NCBI RefSeq assembly: GCF_009866805.1
Contig: NZ_SIZW01000041.1
Span: forward strand, 558,001-622,000
DNA from: Schauerella aestuarii
Lineage (GTDB): Bacteria > Pseudomonadota > Gammaproteobacteria > Burkholderiales > Burkholderiaceae_B
Reading direction: 5' to 3'
DNA: 64,000 bases
Numbering within the stretch: the first letter of the stretch is position 1; each line of letters starts with the position of its first letter. Made by a program: the position numbers and the translations under genes. Below, in pieces: positions 1 through 10,273 of the stretch. Below the pieces are notes generated by a model. That model was not told where the DNA came from and did not search any database. It saw nothing but the letters and a program-made list of their open reading frames with translations.

Positions 1-1839
1 GTGGCCGGGACCCACCTCGACCAGCGGCTGCACCACGGGCTCATCGCCCAACGCGCGTACGGTGGACGGAATCTCATCCACCAGCAGCGAACGCTGGCGA
101 TGGCGGCGCTGCGGATCCGCCACCGGCACGGCCGACATGAGTTTTTTGGTGTACGGATGCTGTGGCGCCTCGAAGACGGCGCGGCGCGGGCCGATCTCGA
201 CGATCTGGCCCAGGTACATCACGGCCACACGATGGCTCACGCGCTCGACCACCGCCATGTCGTGCGAGATGAACAGGAACGACACGCCCAATTCACGCTG
301 CAGATCCAGCAGCAGGTTGACGATCTGCGCCTGAATCGACACGTCCAGTGCCGACACGGACTCGTCCGCAATCACGACCTTGGGGTTGAGCGCCAAGGCG
401 CGTGCAATGCAGATCCGTTGCCGCTGCCCGCCCGAAAACTCGTGCGGATAGCGGTCGATCATCTCGGGCGACAGCCCGCACTTGTCCATCAGCCAGCGCA
501 CGCGCTCTTGCGCCTTGCGGCCACGCGCCACGTTGTGGATCAACAGCGGCTCCATGATGGAGTAGCCTACCGTCATGCGGGGATCGAGCGAGGCGAACGG
601 ATCCTGGAAGATGATCTGGATATGCTGGCGCAACCGTTGCATGGCCGAGCCGCGCAAGGTGCGGATGTTCTGGCCGTCGAACGTGATGTCGCCCGACTGG
701 CTCTTGACCAGTTGCAGCAGCGATCGGCCGGTGGTGGTCTTGCCGCAACCCGACTCGCCCACCAACGACAGCGTCTCGCCTGGGAAGAGATCGAAACTGA
801 CCTGCTCGACAGCGTGCACGCGGCGTTGCGTGCGGCCCAGAATGCCTCCGGGGATATCGAAGCGCGTGACCAGATTGCGAATCTGCAGGATCGGGCCGTT
901 CTCGCGGCGCACGGTGTCCGTGGGCGGTGCCACCGGCACGGCTTCCACGCCGGCGGCGGCCTGGGCGACCTCCAGCAATGGGAAGGGCGCTGGCGCATCG
1001 GTGCCGTTCATCGCACCCAAACGCGGCACGGCCGAAAGCAATGCGCGCGTGTAGGGATGCTGCGGCGCTGAAAAGATCTCGTCCGACGTGCCGTCTTCGA
1101 CCTTCTCGCCGCGATACATCACCAGCACGCGGTCGGCCACTTCAGCCACCACCCCCATATCGTGCGTGATGAAGATCACGCCCATGTCCATTTCTTCCTG
1201 CAATTGACGGATCAATTGCAGGATCTGCGCCTGGATGGTCACATCCAGCGCGGTGGTGGGTTCGTCGGCGATCAGCACTTGCGGCTTGCACGACAGCGCC
1301 ATCGCGATCATCACGCGCTGGCGCATCCCGCCCGAGAGCTGATGCGGATAACGATCGAGGATGGCGCGCGCATCGGGAATGCGCACCTGCTCGAGCATGC
1401 GTAGCGTCTCGGCGCGGGCGGCAGCTGCATCGAGATTCTGATGCAGCTGCAGCGCTTCGGCGATCTGTACCCCGGCCGTGAAGCTGGGGTTGAGCGAGGT
1501 CATCGGCTCCTGGAAGATCATGGCGATGTCGGAGCCGCGCACGCTTTGCAGCTGGCGGTCGGACGCACGCATCATGTCGACCGTTTCGCCATTGCGGCGG
1601 CGCAGGCGCAGGCCATCGGCGGTGATGGCGCCGCCACCGTATTCGATCAGCCGCATCAGCGACAGCGACGTCACCGATTTGCCCGAGCCCGACTCGCCGA
1701 CGATGGCCAGCGTTTCGCGGCGATCGACGTGAAACGACACATTGCGAACGGCGCGCACCGCGCCTTGTTGCGTGGCGAAGTCGACCGAGAGATTGTCGAC
1801 TTGCAATACGCGTTGGGTATCCAGATTGGCCGTGGTCAT
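1..1839 (-). CDS. Peptide ABC transporter, fused double ATPase (GsiA-like), 3' end cut by window edge
   Basis: This is the ATP-hydrolysing subunit of a peptide/glutathione-type importer. Reading the minus strand from the ATG at 1837-1839 gives 613 uninterrupted codons with two complete ABC modules. The first has a Walker A (GESGSGKS, about residues 48-55), an LSGGM signature near 168 and a DEP Walker B near 190. The second has a Walker A (GESGCGKT) near 360 and an FSGGQ signature near 467. The domain order and length match GsiA-type fusions of DppD and DppF (about 620 residues), so only a short C-terminal tail should be missing. Its ATG overlaps the TGA of the upstream permease (ATGA), indicating translational coupling within a four-gene operon. 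The substrate cannot be told from the ATPase. Confidence 0.93.
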   Translation of the reverse strand, partial: MTTANLDTQRVLQVDNLSVDFATQQGAVRAVRNVSFHVDRRETLAIVGESGSGKSVTSLSLMRLIEYGGGAITADGLRLRRRNGETVDMMRASDRQLQSVRGSDIAMIFQEPMTSLNPSFTAGVQIAEALQLHQNLDAAAARAETLRMLEQVRIPDARAILDRYPHQLSGGMRQRVMIAMALSCKPQVLIADEPTTALDVTIQAQILQLIRQLQEEMDMGVIFITHDMGVVAEVADRVLVMYRGEKVEDGTSDEIFSAPQHPYTRALLSAVPRLGAMNGTDAPAPFPLLEVAQAAAGVEAVPVAPPTDTVRRENGPILQIRNLVTRFDIPGGILGRTQRRVHAVEQVSFDLFPGETLSLVGESGCGKTTTGRSLLQLVKSQSGDITFDGQNIRTLRGSAMQRLRQHIQIIFQDPFASLDPRMTVGYSIMEPLLIHNVARGRKAQERVRWLMDKCGLSPEMIDRYPHEFSGGQRQRICIARALALNPKVVIADESVSALDVSIQAQIVNLLLDLQRELGVSFLFISHDMAVVERVSHRVAVMYLGQIVEIGPRRAVFEAPQHPYTKKLMSAVPVADPQRRHRQRSLLVDEIPSTVRALGDEPVVQPLVEVGPGH

Positions 1840-2726
1840 TTCTCTTGTCGCGGATCCAGGGCGTCGCGCAAACCGTCACCCAGCATGTTGAAACCCAGCA
1901 CTGCCAGGAAGATCGCCGCACCGGGGAAGATCGACATCCAGGGTGCCTGCGTCATGAAGTTCTTTGCCGTGTTGAGCATCGAGCCCCACGACGGCGTGGG
2001 CGGCTGCAAGCCCAACCCAAGGAAGGACAGGCTCGCCTCGGCGATGATGGCCGTGGCGATCGTGATCGTGGCCTGCACGATCAAGGGCGGCATCACGTTC
2101 GGGAAAATGTGGCGGCAGATGATGCGCGTATCCGAGGCGCCCAGCGCACGGGCGCTCTGCACGTAGTCTTCCTTGGTGATCGACAGCACCTGTCCGCGCG
2201 TCAGCCGTACGAAATTGGGTGCGGCCGATACCCCGATCGCGATCATCGCATTGCTCAGGCTGGGGCCGAGGAAGGCCGCCAGCGCGATGGCGAGAATCAG
2301 GAACGGAATGGCCAACAGGGCCTCGGTGGCACGCGAGATGATGCTGTCGGTCCAGCCGCCGAAGTAGCCGGAAATCAAGCCGAAGGGCACGCCCACGGCC
2401 AGCGCGATCAGCACCGACACCACCCCGGCCATCAATGAGGCGCGGGCGCCATAGACGAGCCGGCTGAAGATGTCGCGGCCCAGTTCGTCCGAGCCGAGCC
2501 ACATGGCGGCCGAGGGGGCCTTGCGAATGGCCATGAAGCTGGTCTGCAGCGGATCGTGTGTGGCGATCCACGGCGCGAAGAGGGCGAGAATGGCGAAGAT
2601 CAGCACCACGATGGCGCCGAACACGGCCCCACGGTTGCGTTTGAATTTGTGCCAGGCGCGGTGGCGGCGGCGTGCCGGGGCCACCATGGCCGGGGCGGCG
2701 ACGGAAGTCGCGATCGGCGTACTCAT
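1836..2726 (-). CDS. Peptide ABC transporter permease (DppC/GsiD type)
   Basis: Inner-membrane permease of the peptide importer, 296 residues. The N-terminus has a basic stretch (around [15 protein letters not shown]) followed by a first membrane segment, as in DppC. Then comes the extracytoplasmic DPL...[12 protein letters not shown] region typical of DppC/OppC proteins. The EAA loop that contacts the ATPase is visible as [19 protein letters not shown]. The start overlaps the stop of the DppB-type permease by ATGA and its stop overlaps the ATPase start in the same way. Family assignment is firm; the substrate is unknown. Confidence 0.94.
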   Translation of the reverse strand: MSTPIATSVAAPAMVAPARRRHRAWHKFKRNRGAVFGAIVVLIFAILALFAPWIATHDPLQTSFMAIRKAPSAAMWLGSDELGRDIFSRLVYGARASLMAGVVSVLIALAVGVPFGLISGYFGGWTDSIISRATEALLAIPFLILAIALAAFLGPSLSNAMIAIGVSAAPNFVRLTRGQVLSITKEDYVQSARALGASDTRIICRHIFPNVMPPLIVQATITIATAIIAEASLSFLGLGLQPPTPSWGSMLNTAKNFMTQAPWMSIFPGAAIFLAVLGFNMLGDGLRDALDPRQEK

Positions 2727-3667
2727 GCGTGTCTCAGGCGAGGATTGATAAGGATGTACAGCACGTCGGCCACGAGGTTCATGATGATGAAACCGGCGGC
2801 CACCACCAGGACCACGCCCTGCACGACGGCGTAGTCGCGATTGAAGACGGCATCGACGATCAGTTTGCCGAAGCCCGGGATCGTAAAGACCTGCTCGGTG
2901 AGCACGGCACCGGCGAGCAGTTCGCCGAAGAGCAGCGTGACCAACGTAACGATGGGCATGAGCGCATTGCGCAGCGCGTGGCGCAACACCACGCCGCGCG
3001 GCGAGACGCCCTTGGCGCGCGCGGTGCGCACGTAATCGGCATTGAGCGCCTCGAGCATCGACGAGCGCGTGTGCCGCATCAGATACGCGGCGAGCGCGGT
3101 GGACAGCACGATCGAAGGCATCAGCATCGTCTTGAACGACAGCCAGAGGTCTTGCGAGGGCGGCACATAGCCCGACGCCGGCAACAGGCGCCACTGCACC
3201 GAGACCAGCATGATGAGCAGGATGCCGAGCCAGAAGTTGGGAATGGACATCCCCGAGAGCGCGGCCACGTTGGCCCCGTACTCGACCTTGGTGCCTTTCT
3301 TGACCGCCGCGAGAATGCCGGCCGGTATGCCGATGAGCAGCGCCCAGAACATCGCCATCACCGCCAGTTGCAGCGTAACGGGCAGCTTTTGAGCGATGAG
3401 CGTGGTCACCGGCACATCGGTGCGCAGCGAGCGGCCGAGGTCGCCTTGCAGCACCTGACCCACCCACGCGGCGTACTGCATCGGCAGGGGATCGTCGAGC
3501 CGGTACTTGTCGCGCAGGTAGTCGAGCACGGCGGGATCGCGCTCTTCACCCGCGAGGGTCAGTACCGGATCGCCCGGGAGGATTTTCTGCAGCCCGAACA
3601 CGATCATCGACACCAGAATCAGCGTCGGGATCGCGACGAGCACGCGGCGCAAAATAAGCTTGAGCAT
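2723..3667 (-). CDS. Peptide ABC transporter permease (DppB/GsiC type)
   Basis: Inner-membrane permease, 314 residues. It starts with the DppB-like N-terminal membrane helix (MLKLILRRVLVAIPTLI) followed by the family's FGLQKILPGDPV segment. Five further hydrophobic segments follow, and the EAA loop reads ARAKGVSPRGVVLRHALRNA. It pairs with the DppC-type permease to form the channel. It begins 7 nt after the binding-protein stop and overlaps the next gene by 4 nt, so the four genes are probably one transcript. Confidence 0.94.
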   Translation of the reverse strand: MLKLILRRVLVAIPTLILVSMIVFGLQKILPGDPVLTLAGEERDPAVLDYLRDKYRLDDPLPMQYAAWVGQVLQGDLGRSLRTDVPVTTLIAQKLPVTLQLAVMAMFWALLIGIPAGILAAVKKGTKVEYGANVAALSGMSIPNFWLGILLIMLVSVQWRLLPASGYVPPSQDLWLSFKTMLMPSIVLSTALAAYLMRHTRSSMLEALNADYVRTARAKGVSPRGVVLRHALRNALMPIVTLVTLLFGELLAGAVLTEQVFTIPGFGKLIVDAVFNRDYAVVQGVVLVVAAGFIIMNLVADVLYILINPRLRHA

Positions 3668-3674
3668 GGGGAAA

Positions 3675-5183
3675 TCAGCCTGCGGTAACGCCCTTCAGGC
3701 GGATCATGCCGTCGGGATAGGGAACGAAGCCCTTGATCTTCTTCTGCACCGCGAAAGGCCACGGCTGGAAGTAAATATTGATCTGGGGCAACTCGTCCTG
3801 AATGATGGTTTGCGCCTGATCGTAAAGCGCCTTGCGTGCGGCCGTGTCGTTCACTGTGCGGGCTTCGCCCAGCAAACGATCGACGTCGGGGTTGCTGTAT
3901 TTGCCGTCGTTGAGGGCGCCCTTGGTCGTGAGGAACCCATAGATGTTGCCATCCGGATCGACCCGGCCCGACCAGCCGATGATGATGACATCGAAGTTGC
4001 CGGCGATCGCTTCTTTCTGCATCGCGGCGTATTCGGTGGGACGCAGGCTCAGATCGAACCCGGCCTCGGCGGCCATCGCCTGGGTCATCTCGGCCATGGC
4101 CGAGGTGGTCGTGTTGTTGCCGAACATGAGCTCAGCCTTCACGCGCTCCACACCGGCTTCCTTCAGCAATGCTTTCGCCTTGGCCACGTTGCGCTGGGTC
4201 ACGGGGAACTTGTCGCTGCTGTAGGGGCTGGCGGGCGGGAAGGGCTGCTGGGCCGGCTCGAACAGGCCGCCGCCGATCACTTCGTTGATCACGTTGCGAT
4301 CGAGGATGAGCTGGAACGCCTGACGCACGCGCTTGTCCTTGAACGGGCTGGTCTTGGCGCGCTCACCGTTGCCGATGTTGAAGCGGAACTGCTGAAAGCC
4401 CAGGCCGGCCACGGTCGAGAGCGTCAGATTGGCGTCGCCCTTGACTTGCGCGGCGTCAGAAGGATTGATGCGTTCGACGATATCCAGATCGCCCGCGCGC
4501 AGGTTCGACAGTCGCACGGTGGTATCGGGGATCGGCAGGAACGTGAGGCGCTTGAACGCGAAATCCTTGGTGTTGTAGTAACCGTCGAATTTCTCCAGCA
4601 CGATGCGATCGTTCTGCACCCGCTGCACGAATTTGTACGGGCCCGAGCACACGGGCGCACGGCCCACGGCGGCCGGATCCTGGTCGTTGAAGGTTTTGGG
4701 CGAGAGCATCATGCCGGCCCGGTCGGACAACTGCGCGATCAGGGTCGCGTCGGCTTGCTTCAAGGTCAGCACCAGCGTTTCGGCGTCCGGCGCTTCCACT
4801 TTTGCAACCGACGTCAGTTCGCTCTTGCGCAGGCTGTCCTGCAGCGTCATGGCGCGATCGAGGTTGGCCTTGGCGGCGGCAGCGTCGAATTTGGCACCAT
4901 CATGGAAGGTCGCATCGGTGCGCAGCTTGAAGGTCAGCACCGTGTTGTCGGCGTTCCACGACCACGACTGCGCCAGTTGCGGAATGAACTCGAGCTTCGA
5001 ATTGATGTCCACCAGCTTGTCGCACAGCGACGTAAACACGATGCGGCCCACGTACGTGCGTGCGCGGTGCGGATCCAGCACGTCGGGATCTTCCTGCAGC
5101 CCGATGCGCAGGTTTTGAGCCATCGAGGGTGTCGCGGCCAGTGCCAAAAGCACTGCGCCGATCGTGATGCGCAAACGTTTCAT
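3675..5183 (-). CDS. Periplasmic peptide-binding protein (SBP family 5)
   Basis: Solute receptor of the peptide importer, 502 residues. I chose the ATG at 5181-5183 because it follows an AGGGA ribosome site and opens a standard signal peptide (MKRLRITIGAVLLALAATPSMA, cleavage after AQ-region Ala). The mature part has family-5 features: LRIGLQEDPDVLDPH at the start, a DNTVLTFKLR segment, and a C-terminal section resembling dipeptide/glutathione/nickel receptors. An open frame extends 15 codons further upstream but has no ribosome site. It is the first gene of the operon, as usual for such importers. Substrate undetermined; an opine, glutathione or dipeptide is plausible. Confidence 0.92.
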   Translation of the reverse strand: MKRLRITIGAVLLALAATPSMAQNLRIGLQEDPDVLDPHRARTYVGRIVFTSLCDKLVDINSKLEFIPQLAQSWSWNADNTVLTFKLRTDATFHDGAKFDAAAAKANLDRAMTLQDSLRKSELTSVAKVEAPDAETLVLTLKQADATLIAQLSDRAGMMLSPKTFNDQDPAAVGRAPVCSGPYKFVQRVQNDRIVLEKFDGYYNTKDFAFKRLTFLPIPDTTVRLSNLRAGDLDIVERINPSDAAQVKGDANLTLSTVAGLGFQQFRFNIGNGERAKTSPFKDKRVRQAFQLILDRNVINEVIGGGLFEPAQQPFPPASPYSSDKFPVTQRNVAKAKALLKEAGVERVKAELMFGNNTTTSAMAEMTQAMAAEAGFDLSLRPTEYAAMQKEAIAGNFDVIIIGWSGRVDPDGNIYGFLTTKGALNDGKYSNPDVDRLLGEARTVNDTAARKALYDQAQTIIQDELPQINIYFQPWPFAVQKKIKGFVPYPDGMIRLKGVTAG

Positions 5184-5416
5184 GCTGATTTTCCCTATGT
5201 AGGTCGTATGGTTACGTCCAGTGGCCATTCGTCTTCGCGGGCGGCCTGACCGGCGAGCTTACCGTCTGGCGACCACAAAAATCAATTTGACTTGTTTTTG
5301 TTACTGACAAGAAAAGTTTATTGATCGACGACGTGATTTCGCGGGCGTTGGCGGGCAGGCGGTACATGGCGTGCTGATGGCGCGCCGCTGATTAGACAAC
5401 AAGGGGAAGCTGAAAA

Positions 5417-6859
5417 ATGGGTTTGAACGGGATTTTTTGCGGGATAGGGCGACGGTTGCCGGTGCATCGGGCGGCGCTCGCACTGGGTGTGGGCGCCGTC
5501 CTGGCCGTACCGATGGCGTGGGCGGCTGCGGATACCCCTCGAAATGTGTTGATCAAGAACGGCTATGTGCTGACGATGGACGGGGCGCTGGGCGACTTGC
5601 CGCGCGCTGACGTGCGGATTCGCGCGGGCCGGATCAGTGACGTCGGCCCCGGGCTGACGGCCGACCCAAGCAGCGAGATCATCGACGCGGCAGGGCAGGT
5701 CGTGATGCCGGGATTTGTGGATACCCATTCGCACTTGTGGATCACGGCCTTGCGCGGGCAGTATCGCAACACGCCCGATACCGCGTTTTTCACCACCACG
5801 AACCGGCTCGCGCCCCATTTCACGCCCGACGACACCTACGTCGGCATCCTGCTCGGCACGGTCGAAGGCGCGTATGGCGGCATCACTACGATGACCGATT
5901 TCTTCGACAACGTGCAAACCCGCGATCACATGACGGCAGCGCTGGCCGCCTTGCGCGATGCGCCGTTGCGCGCCCGGCTGCTCTACGGTGCGCAAAGCAA
6001 GACGACGGCCCGGCAGACCGATCTGCCGCATGTGCAGGCCTTGGCGCAAGACTGGGGGCGGCACAGCGCCGATGGCCGCATCAGCCTGGGGCTCGCCTGG
6101 CGGTTGCCGCCCAAGCTCGACGACGCCACGGTGTGGCCCGCCAAGCTCGAAGAGCTGGATACCGCACGGCGTTTGAAGCTGCCGGTGGCCGTACACGTGA
6201 GCGGTAACGCCGAGGCGATGTTTGACGCGCTGATCTCGCGGCGGTTGCTGGGCCCCGATATGCAGGTGGTGCACGCCACAGATGCGCGGTCGGATCAGAT
6301 TGCAGCGCTCAATCAGGCAGGTGCGAGCCTGGCGCTCACCCCGCTGACGGAACAGCGTGTGGGCTACGGGCTCACCGTTTTGTCGACCTATGCGGATGTC
6401 CAACGGCTGGGCTTGGGTATCGACGGCAACGCTCTGGCGGGGTCGGCCGACATGTTCGGCACGATGCGATTGGCCGCGCTGACGCAAGCGGGTGAGGCGC
6501 GCCGCGAAACGTTGGTCTCGCCACGCGACCTGCTGGCGCTGGCCACGATTCGCGGCGCTGCCGCCTTGGGGATGCATGACCAGGTGGGCTCATTGACGCC
6601 CGGCAAACGTGCCGATGTGCAGATCATCGACATGAATGCGCTGAACATCGGCCCCTATGCGGGCGGCGATCCATCGGCGTGGCTGGTGTATTCCGCGACC
6701 CCGGCCAACGTGCGCACCGTGATTGCGGACGGCCGCGTGGTCAAGCGCGACGGCGCCATGGTGGGCATCGATGTACCGGCGCTGATGCAACGCGCCCGCG
6801 CCAGCGTGGCGGGCATTCTCGAGCGCGCCGAGAAGGCCGCGCCCGTCAATGCGAAATGA
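5417..6859 (+). CDS. Amidohydrolase-superfamily enzyme with signal peptide
   Basis: Metal-dependent deaminase or hydrolase of the chlorohydrolase/cytosine-deaminase-like branch, 480 residues. Visible metal-site motifs are DTHSHLW (His104, His106), VAVHVSG, VVHATD and the distal GIDGNA aspartate. The C-terminal [13 protein letters not shown] stretch is the usual beta-sandwich signature. The first about 37 residues form a signal peptide ending AWA-AD, so the enzyme is probably periplasmic, which is less common in this superfamily. A GGGGAAG ribosome site lies 7 nt before the ATG. It ends with a 14 nt convergent overlap on the ABC ATPase gene. The substrate is not evident. Confidence 0.88.
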   Translation: MGLNGIFCGIGRRLPVHRAALALGVGAVLAVPMAWAAADTPRNVLIKNGYVLTMDGALGDLPRADVRIRAGRISDVGPGLTADPSSEIIDAAGQVVMPGFVDTHSHLWITALRGQYRNTPDTAFFTTTNRLAPHFTPDDTYVGILLGTVEGAYGGITTMTDFFDNVQTRDHMTAALAALRDAPLRARLLYGAQSKTTARQTDLPHVQALAQDWGRHSADGRISLGLAWRLPPKLDDATVWPAKLEELDTARRLKLPVAVHVSGNAEAMFDALISRRLLGPDMQVVHATDARSDQIAALNQAGASLALTPLTEQRVGYGLTVLSTYADVQRLGLGIDGNALAGSADMFGTMRLAALTQAGEARRETLVSPRDLLALATIRGAAALGMHDQVGSLTPGKRADVQIIDMNALNIGPYAGGDPSAWLVYSATPANVRTVIADGRVVKRDGAMVGIDVPALMQRARASVAGILERAEKAAPVNAK

Positions 6860-7691
6860 GTTGGCCGAGGAAGCTGCGGGCCCGTTCGGTCTTGGGTGCG
6901 CTGAAGAAATGCTGCGGCGTATCGGTTTCGACGATGCGGCCCTCGTCCATGAACACGACGCGGTCGCCCACATCGCGGGCGAACCCCATTTCGTGGGTGA
7001 CGCAGATCATTGTCATGCCGTCGCGCGCCAGCGACACCATCGTATCGAGCACATCCTTCACCATCTCGGGATCGAGCGCCGAGGTGGGTTCGTCGAAGAG
7101 CATCACTTTGGGCTGCATGCACAGCGCGCGGGCGATGGCGACGCGCTGTTTCTGGCCGCCTGAGATCTGCCCCGGATATTGACCGGCCAGTTGCGGGATC
7201 TTGACCCGATCCAGGTACGCCATGGCGCGTGCCTCGGCCTCGGCGCGCGGCACCTTCTTCACCAACATCGGCGCCAGCACGCAGTTTTCCAGCACCGTCA
7301 GGTGCGGAAAGAGATTGAAGTGCTGAAACACCATGCCCACATCGGCACGGATCGCTTCGATATTGCGGTTGTCGTCGGTAAGCTCGATGCCGCACACCGT
7401 AACGGTTCCCTTCTGGTGCTGTTCGAGGCGGTTGAGCAGCCGGATCGTGGTCGACTTTCCCGAGCCGGACGGGCCGCACAGAATCACTTTTTCGCCAGCA
7501 TGCACATCGAGCGCCAAGCTATCGAGCACGCGAAAATCGCCGTACCATTTGCTCACCCCGCGCATTGAAATGATTGGCGGCGAGGCAGCAGCATCGGCTT
7601 GGAGCGCCGCACGGCGTGACGTGGCGAATGCTGCAGATGTCGGGGTGGAGGCAGGTTGCAATCCGGCCTCGGGTGAGGATGTGGGGATCAT
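6846..7691 (-). CDS. Polar amino acid ABC transporter ATPase (GlnQ type)
   Basis: ATPase of a polar-amino-acid-type importer, 281 residues. Walker A is GPSGSGKST, the Q-loop is [11 protein letters not shown], the signature is ISGGQKQR, Walker B is [12 protein letters not shown] and the H-loop is VTHEMGFA: all canonical for GlnQ/HisP proteins. It carries an extra Ala/Ser/Pro-rich N-terminus of about 40 residues before the ABC domain. I chose the ATG at 7689-7691, just after the permease stop. Last gene of the ureohydrolase-SBP-permease-ATPase run; the 3' end overlaps the convergent amidohydrolase gene by 14 nt. Confidence 0.93.
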   Translation of the reverse strand: MIPTSSPEAGLQPASTPTSAAFATSRRAALQADAAASPPIISMRGVSKWYGDFRVLDSLALDVHAGEKVILCGPSGSGKSTTIRLLNRLEQHQKGTVTVCGIELTDDNRNIEAIRADVGMVFQHFNLFPHLTVLENCVLAPMLVKKVPRAEAEARAMAYLDRVKIPQLAGQYPGQISGGQKQRVAIARALCMQPKVMLFDEPTSALDPEMVKDVLDTMVSLARDGMTMICVTHEMGFARDVGDRVVFMDEGRIVETDTPQHFFSAPKTERARSFLGQLISH

Positions 7692-7696
7692 TATCG

Positions 7697-8389
7697 TCAA
7701 GCCTTTGTGAGATCGTTGTTCTCGCCCGAACCGCTCCAGTAGCCGGGTACCGTGAGTTTCTTCTCCGAGCGCCGGAAGATCCACGACACCACACTGCACA
7801 TCGCAAAGTAGATGATGCCCACGAGCGTATATACCGTGAGCGCCTGGAACGTGGCCCCCGCCAGCATTTCGCCCGCACGCATCAACTCATACACACTGAT
7901 GACGGCCACGAGCGACGTCTCTTTCACCAGCACCAGCGCGTAGTTGCCCAGCGCGGGAAAGATGGTGCGCAGCGCCTGCGGCAACACCACGTTCTTCAAC
8001 CGTTGCGTCTTGGATAATCCCAAGGCGCGCGCGGCTTCGTACTGACCCGAGTCGACCGACTGAATCCCGCTGCGGAAAAGCTCGGCGAGGTAGGCGCCCA
8101 GATTGAGCGTGAGCCCCATCACGCCCGCCACGAAACCGTCGATCACGATGCCCAGTTCGGGCAAGCCGTAGTAGATGAAGAACAGTTGCAGAAGCAGCGG
8201 TGTGCCGCGGATGATCTCGATGTAGAGCTTGGCGAGCTTGCGTGGCAACGCCGCGCCCGAGAGCCGGCACAGGCACACCAGCAGGCCGAGCGCTACAGCG
8301 AGAAAGGCAGAGGCGAAGAACAGCGCCAGCGTCCACATCGAGCCTTCGGCCAACGGCACCAGGTACATCTTCAGCGTTACGAGGTCCAT
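7697..8389 (-). CDS. Polar amino acid ABC transporter permease (HisM/GlnP type)
   Basis: Single-gene permease of 230 residues that presumably forms a homodimer. It shows the amino-acid permease family signature [22 protein letters not shown] and the EAA loop [22 protein letters not shown]. Five or so membrane segments are apparent. It lies 34 nt downstream of the binding-protein gene and 5 nt before the ATPase gene, so the three genes form one transporter. Confidence 0.93.
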   Translation of the reverse strand: MDLVTLKMYLVPLAEGSMWTLALFFASAFLAVALGLLVCLCRLSGAALPRKLAKLYIEIIRGTPLLLQLFFIYYGLPELGIVIDGFVAGVMGLTLNLGAYLAELFRSGIQSVDSGQYEAARALGLSKTQRLKNVVLPQALRTIFPALGNYALVLVKETSLVAVISVYELMRAGEMLAGATFQALTVYTLVGIIYFAMCSVVSWIFRRSEKKLTVPGYWSGSGENNDLTKA

Positions 8390-8423
8390 GCCGCGCTCCG
8401 GTCAGCGTCGTGGAGGGCCGGCG

Positions 8424-9215
8424 TCATTTGCTGAGCAGTTCCGAGACGCCCCATTTCTGGCCGATCGCCGCGAGTTCGCCGTTTGCCTTAATCTCGGCAA
8501 TGCCTTTGTTGACGGCGGCAAGCAACTCGGCATTGCCCTTTTCGACCGCAAGCCCAACCTGCCACACCCGTTGCGGTTGATACCCTTCAACCATTTTCAC
8601 ACCCGGAATGTTCTTGCTCTTGATCTGATAAAGCACGCTCGGGGGATCGACGATGCCCAGCTCGACGCGGCCGGCGCGCACATCGGACAGCAACGTGACG
8701 TAATCGGGATACGTCGACACCTTGGTGTCCGGCATGTCCTTGATCATTTTGAACTGAACGGAGTCCACCAACACACCGATCTTCGATCCCTTCAGATCGT
8801 CGAAATTCTTGATCTGCTTGGTCGATCGTGTGCCTGCGACCAGACCTTCGCCCCATTCGTAAACCGGCGTGGAGAAATCGATGACGCGAGCGCGTTCTTC
8901 GGTGATGAACAGGGGCGCCGACATCAGATCCACACGCCCCGACGTGAGCGTGGGAATCAACCCGGCAAACGGCACCGACGACAGATTGAGCCCGACGCCG
9001 ATTTTCTTGGCCAGCGCTTGCGACACATCGACCATGATGCCTTCGAGCTGGTTGCTCTCAGGGTTGAGAAATCCGTGCGGCGGACCGCCCGCGGTAGTCA
9101 CCACATTGATGGTTCGCGCGGCTTGAACCTCGGCCAGCGATCGTGCAGAGGCTGATGGCGCCTGCGCGAACAGGGTCGCGGCGAGTGTGATTAAGGCGAT
9201 GCGATGCAGTGTCAT
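8424..9215 (-). CDS. Periplasmic amino-acid-type binding protein (SBP family 3)
   Basis: Receptor of the polar-amino-acid-type importer, 263 residues with signal peptide (cleavage near ASA-RS). The mature domain has the family-3 pattern: an INVVTTAGGPPHGF start, EGIMVDVSQALAKKIG, a GRVDLMSAPLFITEERARVIDFSTPV block and the C-terminal GELAAIGQKWGV. The Arg in ERAR and the Asp in GIVDPP occupy positions that usually bind the ligand's alpha-amino and carboxyl groups. It follows the ureohydrolase gene by 32 nt, suggesting that the ligand may be a guanidino or amidino compound. That is inference from context only. Confidence 0.91.
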   Translation of the reverse strand: MTLHRIALITLAATLFAQAPSASARSLAEVQAARTINVVTTAGGPPHGFLNPESNQLEGIMVDVSQALAKKIGVGLNLSSVPFAGLIPTLTSGRVDLMSAPLFITEERARVIDFSTPVYEWGEGLVAGTRSTKQIKNFDDLKGSKIGVLVDSVQFKMIKDMPDTKVSTYPDYVTLLSDVRAGRVELGIVDPPSVLYQIKSKNIPGVKMVEGYQPQRVWQVGLAVEKGNAELLAAVNKGIAEIKANGELAAIGQKWGVSELLSK

Positions 9216-9247
9216 GCTTACCCCTTGTTATGTGATGTTGGCCAGGT

Positions 9248-10195
9248 TCAAGCCGGCCGGCCAGCCGGAAAATCGCGCACGGCAACGGCTGCCAGGGCGA
9301 GAAACTCTTGCACCACGGTTGCCGCCAGAAAGGCCGTCATGCCGCCCACGTCCTGCGGCGGCGACACCGTGTTCACATCGAAGGCGACGAAGTTCAGTCC
9401 GCTCAGTCGACGCAGCAGCGCGAGGCCTTCGCGCGCGCTGAGCCCGCCCCATTCCGGCGTGCACACACCGGGCGCGCATGAGGGATCGAAGATGTCCATG
9501 TCGAAGCACAAATACACCGGGCGGTTGCCGACCTTGTCGCGGATCTCGTCCAGCAGCGCCGCCTGTTGGGGAACGAAATCGTCGAAGGGCACGACGGCGT
9601 AGCCGACCTCGCGCGTGTATTCCCACACCCCCGTCATAAACGACATGCCGCGTGCGCCGACGTGATAGCTCGCATCCACGTCGAACAGTTTCTCTTCCGC
9701 TGCGCGCGTGAACGTGGTGGCCGTGTTGTAGCCCGCAATCGGATACGTATCGGTGTGCGCATCGAAGTGCAGCACGACGAAATCGGGATACCGGCTTGCG
9801 ACGGCGCGCAGTTGCGGCAAGGTGACGGCGCCGTCACCGCCCAGCGACACGGGAATGGCACCCGTATCCAGGATGGCGCCGATCGCTTGCTCGATCAGCG
9901 GAAAGGCGGTGTCGGGGTCGCCGGCGGGGCAGCGCACGTTGCCGGTGTCCACCAGACGCAGATACGCATTGGCATTGTCGATGCCGGTGCGTTCGGCCAG
10001 ATCGAAATCGCGCAGCAGACGCGATTGCTCGCGGATGGCGTCGGGACCTTGGCGCGAGCCGACGCGAAACGGGTGCGTGCCGCAATCGAAAGGCAGGCCC
10101 ACGATGCAGGCGCGCGGCGCGGCGCCTGTGGGGGCGTCCGGCACGCCCATGAAAGAGGCGGTGCGGTGAAAAGCGGTGTCGTTCAACCAGGACAC
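9248..10195 (-). CDS. Arginase/agmatinase-family ureohydrolase, divergent metal site
   Basis: Member of the arginase/agmatinase/guanidinobutyrase family, 315 residues from the chosen start. The binuclear-metal motifs FDAHTDT (Asp145, His147, Asp149) and FDMDIFDPSCAPG (Asp232, Asp234) are intact. The first motif, normally GGDH followed by Ser, reads GGDGAVT, so Gly122 replaces the metal-binding histidine. The HGT motif after the second ligand cluster is also absent (YNTATTF). I chose the GTG at 10193-10195 because GGAG sits 5 nt upstream; an ATG at 10253-10255 or an internal ATG are alternatives. It heads the ABC transporter operon, so it probably acts on the imported compound. Substrate and even hydrolase activity are uncertain. 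Confidence 0.85.
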   Translation of the reverse strand: MSWLNDTAFHRTASFMGVPDAPTGAAPRACIVGLPFDCGTHPFRVGSRQGPDAIREQSRLLRDFDLAERTGIDNANAYLRLVDTGNVRCPAGDPDTAFPLIEQAIGAILDTGAIPVSLGGDGAVTLPQLRAVASRYPDFVVLHFDAHTDTYPIAGYNTATTFTRAAEEKLFDVDASYHVGARGMSFMTGVWEYTREVGYAVVPFDDFVPQQAALLDEIRDKVGNRPVYLCFDMDIFDPSCAPGVCTPEWGGLSAREGLALLRRLSGLNFVAFDVNTVSPPQDVGGMTAFLAATVVQEFLALAAVAVRDFPAGRPA

Positions 10196-10258
10196 GAAAA
10201 CTCCGATGCAAAAGAAGGGCGTCGCATGCGCTGTGGCGCTGCGATCGTCCGGCAACCG

Positions 10259-10273
10259 TATCGCAGTGCGATA
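10259..10273. promoter_or_regulatory. Palindrome TATCGC-N3-GCGATA, candidate operator
   Basis: Perfect inverted repeat in the gap between the IclR gene and the ureohydrolase operon, 64 nt upstream of the chosen GTG. The same half-site TATCGC occurs at two more promoters flanking the IclR gene (11356-11381 and 14110-14127). Binding by the neighbouring IclR protein is inferred. Confidence 0.45.

Noticed and set aside
3660-5249. Plus-strand open frame opposite the peptide-binding protein gene
   Set aside because: The minus strand encodes a full SBP family 5 protein with signal peptide; the plus frame is a codon-pattern shadow.
5285-5315. TTGACT element as a strong sigma-70 promoter for the amidohydrolase
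   Set aside because: A -35-like TTGACT is present, but no acceptable -10 hexamer lies at a 16-18 nt spacing.
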